Part shown: positions 13,929 to 17,004 of the stretch, piece by piece
How positions within the stretch are numbered: position 1 is the first letter of the stretch
Layout of the letters: each line of letters starts with the position of its first letter
NCBI GenBank assembly: GCA_013041945.1
Contig: JABDRC010000220.1
Location: forward strand, 1-17,004
DNA: 17,004 nt
Direction of reading: 5' to 3'
DNA from: Halobacteria archaeon
GTDB taxonomy: Bacteria > Pseudomonadota > Gammaproteobacteria > UBA9214
Made by a program: the position numbers and the translations under genes
Notes under the pieces: model-generated
The model's database searches: none
What the model was told of the DNA's origin: nothing
The model's input: the letters and a program-made list of their open reading frames with translations, nothing else

Positions 13929-14780
13929 TCATGGTTTCCGGTCGTGGAGCAGGTAGTTTTCGATGACCTGCAGACGCCGGCGATGGACCGACAGGTCATG
14001 ATCCATGAACGGGTGGCCGAATTGCGCATCGTGCAACACCGCCGCACCGCGCTGGCGGGCCGTGTCCACCAGTTCCCCTGACATGGAACCTGTGACGACC
14101 CGGTCCTTTGCGCCCGTGATGAACAGGCACTGACTGCAATCCGCCGGCAGGTGATTGACGGGATCGTACGCTGACGGGCAGCCGTAGTCCGACAGGCGCC
14201 CCGGCGACGAATCGACAATGAGGCGATCGAGTCGTCCGTGTAAATCGAAACCATCCAGCAATACGATCCCGCCGAACGACATGGCATAGACATAGTGCTG
14301 CGCATAATCGCGGGCATCCAGTGCCGCCAGCAGCTCCACATAGTCACTGACAATGGCCTTCAGTCGCGGGCTGCCGCCGGAACGGCCATAGCCGCGATAG
14401 TCATAGGCATACACATCCAGTCCGCTGGACGCGAACGGAGCAAAGTCGCCGATGATCTGGTCCGCCAGGATGGCATTACCCTGCATGATGAGCAGAAAGC
14501 CCCCGGGCGCAGTCAGCTGACCATTGCCGTCGGTCGCCTTCAATTTGTAGCCGCGCAGGACCCGTGCGTCCTTCGTTTCGAAGTCGATGTCCTCGACGTT
14601 GTGCAGTCCGGCCAGCCGGTTTGCATCCGGACTGCCGGCCATATTGCTCCACAGCCAGAATACCAGCGGCTCCTTCAGCCCGCAGACGCTCTGCTCCAGC
14701 TTCATGTCGACAGTCTCCCGGGTCGCACAGGACATGCCTGAAAGTATTGCAACAAGCAAAATGACGCTTCGGCTGACCAT
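13929..14780 (-). CDS. Alpha/beta hydrolase, probable lipoprotein or exported
   Basis: A 283-residue alpha/beta-fold hydrolase of the BEM46-like type. The oxyanion/strand region reads YDYRGYGRSGGSP (residues 127-138). The nucleophile is Ser168 in AMSFGG, where the usual first glycine of GxSxG is alanine. The acid is probably Asp226 in GAKDRV and the base His256 in FGHPFMDH. The N-terminus is hydrophobic (VILLVAILSGMSC), with Cys18 at a weak lipobox, so it may be a lipoprotein or simply exported. The ATG at 14780 was chosen for this leader; there is no good ribosome site, and an ATG at 14852 would add 24 residues without a match. A TATACT box just upstream (14789-14794) could even make the mRNA nearly leaderless, but no -35 supports it. 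It diverges from pcm. Confidence 0.85.
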   Translation of the reverse strand: MVSRSVILLVAILSGMSCATRETVDMKLEQSVCGLKEPLVFWLWSNMAGSPDANRLAGLHNVEDIDFETKDARVLRGYKLKATDGNGQLTAPGGFLLIMQGNAILADQIIGDFAPFASSGLDVYAYDYRGYGRSGGSPRLKAIVSDYVELLAALDARDYAQHYVYAMSFGGIVLLDGFDLHGRLDRLIVDSSPGRLSDYGCPSAYDPVNHLPADCSQCLFITGAKDRVVTGSMSGELVDTARQRGAAVLHDAQFGHPFMDHDLSVHRRRLQVIENYLLHDRKP

Positions 14781-14898
14781 ACACAGGCCAGTATAGAATA
14801 ATCGGCTGGACCGGGGGGAGCAGCTGCCGCGGTTTCGGTGGAGGCCCGACATCGTCTACACTTGGCATAACAACCGGGTCATGACAGGGACGAACAAC

Positions 14899-15633
14899 GT
14901 GGACTGGAAAACACTGTCGCGGATTTACATTGTGCTGCTGCTGTTGCCGGTATCGGCAATCGCGGCTGACGAGTACGCACGGGACCGCCAGCAACTGGTT
15001 GAAGAAATCGAACAGTCGGTGCGCGATACCAGCCTGTACCTTGACAAGGAGGAGCTGGACCCGCGCGTAATGACGGCCATCGGCGATGTACCCCGGCACG
15101 AGTTCATGCCTGCGGCCTATCGTTCGCTTGCCTATACCAACCGGCCGCTACCCATCGGCCACGGGCAGACAATATCGCAACCCTACATCGTTGCGCTGAT
15201 GACCGACCTGATCAAGCCGCAGCCGGGCGACCGGATACTGGAAATCGGCACCGGCTCGGGCTACCAGGCAGCCATACTGGCCGAACTTGCCGGGCAGGTC
15301 TACAGCATCGAGATCATCGAGGCGCTGGGCAAGCAGGCGGAGGAGCATCTGGCACAACTGGGGTATGACAACATCACGGCGCGTATCGGCGACGGCTATT
15401 ATGGCTGGGAAGAACACGCACCCTTCGACGCCATCGTGGTCACGGCCGCCGCCAGTCACATCCCGCCGCCGCTGATCAGGCAACTCAAACCCGGCGGTCT
15501 CATGGTTGTCCCGGTCGGCAGCCGCTTCCTTACACAGCAACTGGTGCTGGTCAGTAAAGAACCGGACGGACAACTCGTCACCCGGCAAATCCTGCCCGTC
15601 AGGTTCGTCCCGCTCACCGGGGGACACGATTAG
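14899..15633 (+). CDS. pcm: Protein-L-isoaspartate O-methyltransferase with N-terminal signal peptide
   Basis: SAM-dependent methylation of isoaspartyl residues for protein repair. The catalytic core is complete in 244 residues: GQTISQP at 89-95, EIGTGSGYQ at 115-123 for SAM binding, IEI at 137, GDGYYGW at 164 and GGLMVVPVG near 199. Unlike standard cytosolic Pcm (about 208-215 aa), it begins with a hydrophobic leader (YIVLLLLPVSAIAA) with a likely cleavage site before DEYARD, so export to the periplasm is predicted. The GTG start at 14899 is preferred because AGGGA lies eight bases upstream; the ATG at 14881 has no ribosome site. It is followed by the spermidine-synthase-like gene, almost overlapping, suggesting one transcript. 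Confidence 0.88.
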   Translation: MDWKTLSRIYIVLLLLPVSAIAADEYARDRQQLVEEIEQSVRDTSLYLDKEELDPRVMTAIGDVPRHEFMPAAYRSLAYTNRPLPIGHGQTISQPYIVALMTDLIKPQPGDRILEIGTGSGYQAAILAELAGQVYSIEIIEALGKQAEEHLAQLGYDNITARIGDGYYGWEEHAPFDAIVVTAAASHIPPPLIRQLKPGGLMVVPVGSRFLTQQLVLVSKEPDGQLVTRQILPVRFVPLTGGHD

Positions 15634-15667
15634 CCCGCAGCAATCATCCGGCAGGCAACGCCTCCCG

Positions 15668-17004
15668 GTGCTGTCCATTGCCCTCGTTTCGGCAACGGCA
15701 CTTGCCTACGAAGTGCTGCTCATGCGCCTGTTCTCGATCGTCCAGTGGCACCATTTCGCCTATATGATGATCAGCCTGGCGCTGCTCGGCTACGGTGTCA
15801 GCGGCGCCTTCCTCATTCTGCTGCAGCGCCCCCTGTTACGGCGATTTGCGGCCAGTTACCTCATCAACCTTGCCCTGTTCGGCATCAGTTCGGTTGGCTG
15901 CTTCCTGCTCGCGCAAAATATTCCCTTCAATACCGAGGAGATCCTGTGGGATGCGTGGCAGGCCATCTGGCTGCTGTGCACCTACCTGTTGCTCGCCGTG
16001 CCGTTTTTCTTTGCCGCCAACGCCATCGGGCTGGCACTGATTCACTACCAGGCCCGCCTGCCACATATCTATGCGGCCGACCTGATCGGTGCAGGCCTGG
16101 GCAGTATCGGTATCCTGCTGCTGTTGTTTGCAGTCCTGCCCGTGCAGGCGCTGACGGTGCTCGGGCTGCTGGGCGTCTGTGCTGCCCTGATTGCCTGCGC
16201 GGAACTGCGGCAAGGAGTGACCGTGGCCTTGCTGTTGTTGCCACTGATCGCGGTACTGCTGATGCTGCCTGCCAGCTGGGGCACACTGGAAATGTCACCC
16301 TACAAGGGCCTGAGCCAGACGCTGCGCATCAGCGATACCCGTGTGATCGCGCAGCACTCCAGCCCGCTGGGCCTGCTGAGCGTGGTGGAGAGCCCGACCA
16401 TCCCGCTGCGCCATGCACCCGGCCTGAGCCTGCATGCCACCACCGAACCACCCGCACAGCTGGGCGTCTTCACCGACGGCGACGGGCTGTCCGCCATCAC
16501 CCGCTATAACGGTGACCGGGAGACACTGGCGCATCTCGACCAGCTGACCTCGGCACTGCCCTACCATCTGCGGCCGGTCAGGCGCGGACTGATACTCGGT
16601 GCCGGTGGCGGCGCCGACGTCTTACAGGCCCTTTACCATCAGGCGGCAAACATCGATGCCGTCGAACTGAATCCGCAGTTTGCCGGATTGGTAGCCAGCG
16701 ATTATGCCGACTTCGCCGGACATCTCCATGCGCAGCCGGGCGTCACGCTGCACACTGGCGAGGCACGCAGCTTTACCACCGGCAGCCCGGGCAACCATGA
16801 CCTTATCCAGATCTCGCTGCTGGATTCCTTCAGTGCCTCGGCCTCGGGACAGTATGCGCTGAGCGAAAACCACCTGTATACGACCGAGGCACTGGCCGGC
16901 TTCCTGCAGAAACTGTCGCCGGACGGCTTTCTCTCCATCACGCGCTGGATAAAACTGCCGCCGCGCGACACACTGAAGCTGTTCGCAACCGCGATTGACG
17001 CCTT
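15668..17004 (+). CDS. Membrane-fused spermidine-synthase-like protein (3' truncated by window)
   Basis: N-terminal multi-pass membrane region (about residues 1-210, several hydrophobic segments including FSIVQWHHFAYMMISLALLG) joined to a Rossmann domain of the polyamine aminopropyltransferase type. LGAGGGADVLQAL at about 310-323 and AVELNP after it are the nucleotide-binding strand and acidic residue. This matches the membrane-fused 'spermidine synthase' group, whose real substrate is often not a polyamine. The gene runs past the last base, so length and C-terminus are unknown. The start is uncertain: GTG at 15668 fits the family's first helix but has no ribosome site, ATG at 15722 is inside that helix, and a rare ATT at 15629 overlapping the pcm stop has a good GGGGGA upstream. 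Confidence 0.82.
   Translation, partial: MLSIALVSATALAYEVLLMRLFSIVQWHHFAYMMISLALLGYGVSGAFLILLQRPLLRRFAASYLINLALFGISSVGCFLLAQNIPFNTEEILWDAWQAIWLLCTYLLLAVPFFFAANAIGLALIHYQARLPHIYAADLIGAGLGSIGILLLLFAVLPVQALTVLGLLGVCAALIACAELRQGVTVALLLLPLIAVLLMLPASWGTLEMSPYKGLSQTLRISDTRVIAQHSSPLGLLSVVESPTIPLRHAPGLSLHATTEPPAQLGVFTDGDGLSAITRYNGDRETLAHLDQLTSALPYHLRPVRRGLILGAGGGADVLQALYHQAANIDAVELNPQFAGLVASDYADFAGHLHAQPGVTLHTGEARSFTTGSPGNHDLIQISLLDSFSASASGQYALSENHLYTTEALAGFLQKLSPDGFLSITRWIKLPPRDTLKLFATAIDA

Noticed and set aside
13860..14081. 73-residue plus-strand frame downstream of the DUF502 gene
   Set aside because: It is mostly antisense to the alpha/beta hydrolase C-terminus, lacks a good start signal and has no family resemblance.

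Overview
The window reads as a GC-rich chromosomal segment of a gammaproteobacterium. The grounds are the Tas-type aldo/keto reductase, the YihY/BrkB, DUF502 and DUF4202 families, and sigma-54/NtrC-type control. No rRNA, tRNA, CRISPR array, insertion sequence or phage gene was seen. Sixteen protein genes are supported. Most belong to well-known housekeeping or accessory families, with several intergenic structures between them.

Layout. Positions 42-2882 hold three minus-strand genes: a YjbQ-family protein, a 59-residue four-cysteine protein, and an SLC13-type transporter with a cytosolic RCK_C pair. A secreted SGNH/GDSL hydrolase (3055-4011, plus) converges on a YihY/BrkB membrane protein (4031-4942, minus). 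A REP-like palindrome sits at the junction and supplies the last codons of yihY. A Tas aldo/keto reductase (5051-6094, plus) follows. Next come two minus-strand genes: an ATP-grasp ligase (7139-8257) and, downstream of it, an isoaspartyl peptidase/asparaginase (6134-7075). Glycogen phosphorylase (8659-11190) diverges from this pair. DUF4202 and an unrecognised 116-residue protein lie on the minus strand (11222-12357). An AT-rich divergent promoter island (12358-12616) separates them from a small secreted protein that ends in a strong terminator. The right end carries a DUF502 membrane protein, a probable lipoprotein alpha/beta hydrolase (minus), an exported-looking protein-L-isoaspartate O-methyltransferase (Pcm), and a membrane-fused spermidine-synthase-like protein cut by the window edge.

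The most interesting part is 6134-8415. Upstream of the ATP-grasp gene, on its strand, lies a sigma-54 type promoter (TGGC-N7-TTGC). Behind it are two NtrC-like palindromes (GCAC-N7-GTGC) whose centres are 31 bp apart and lie about 76 and 107 bp upstream of the predicted start. This resembles the enhancer layout of enterobacterial glnA. It suggests that the ATP-grasp ligase and the isoaspartyl peptidase form a nitrogen-limitation operon, possibly for making or recycling an amide or isopeptide-linked compound. The substrate is not known. A Pcm homologue elsewhere in the window gives a second, unlinked isoaspartate-related enzyme.
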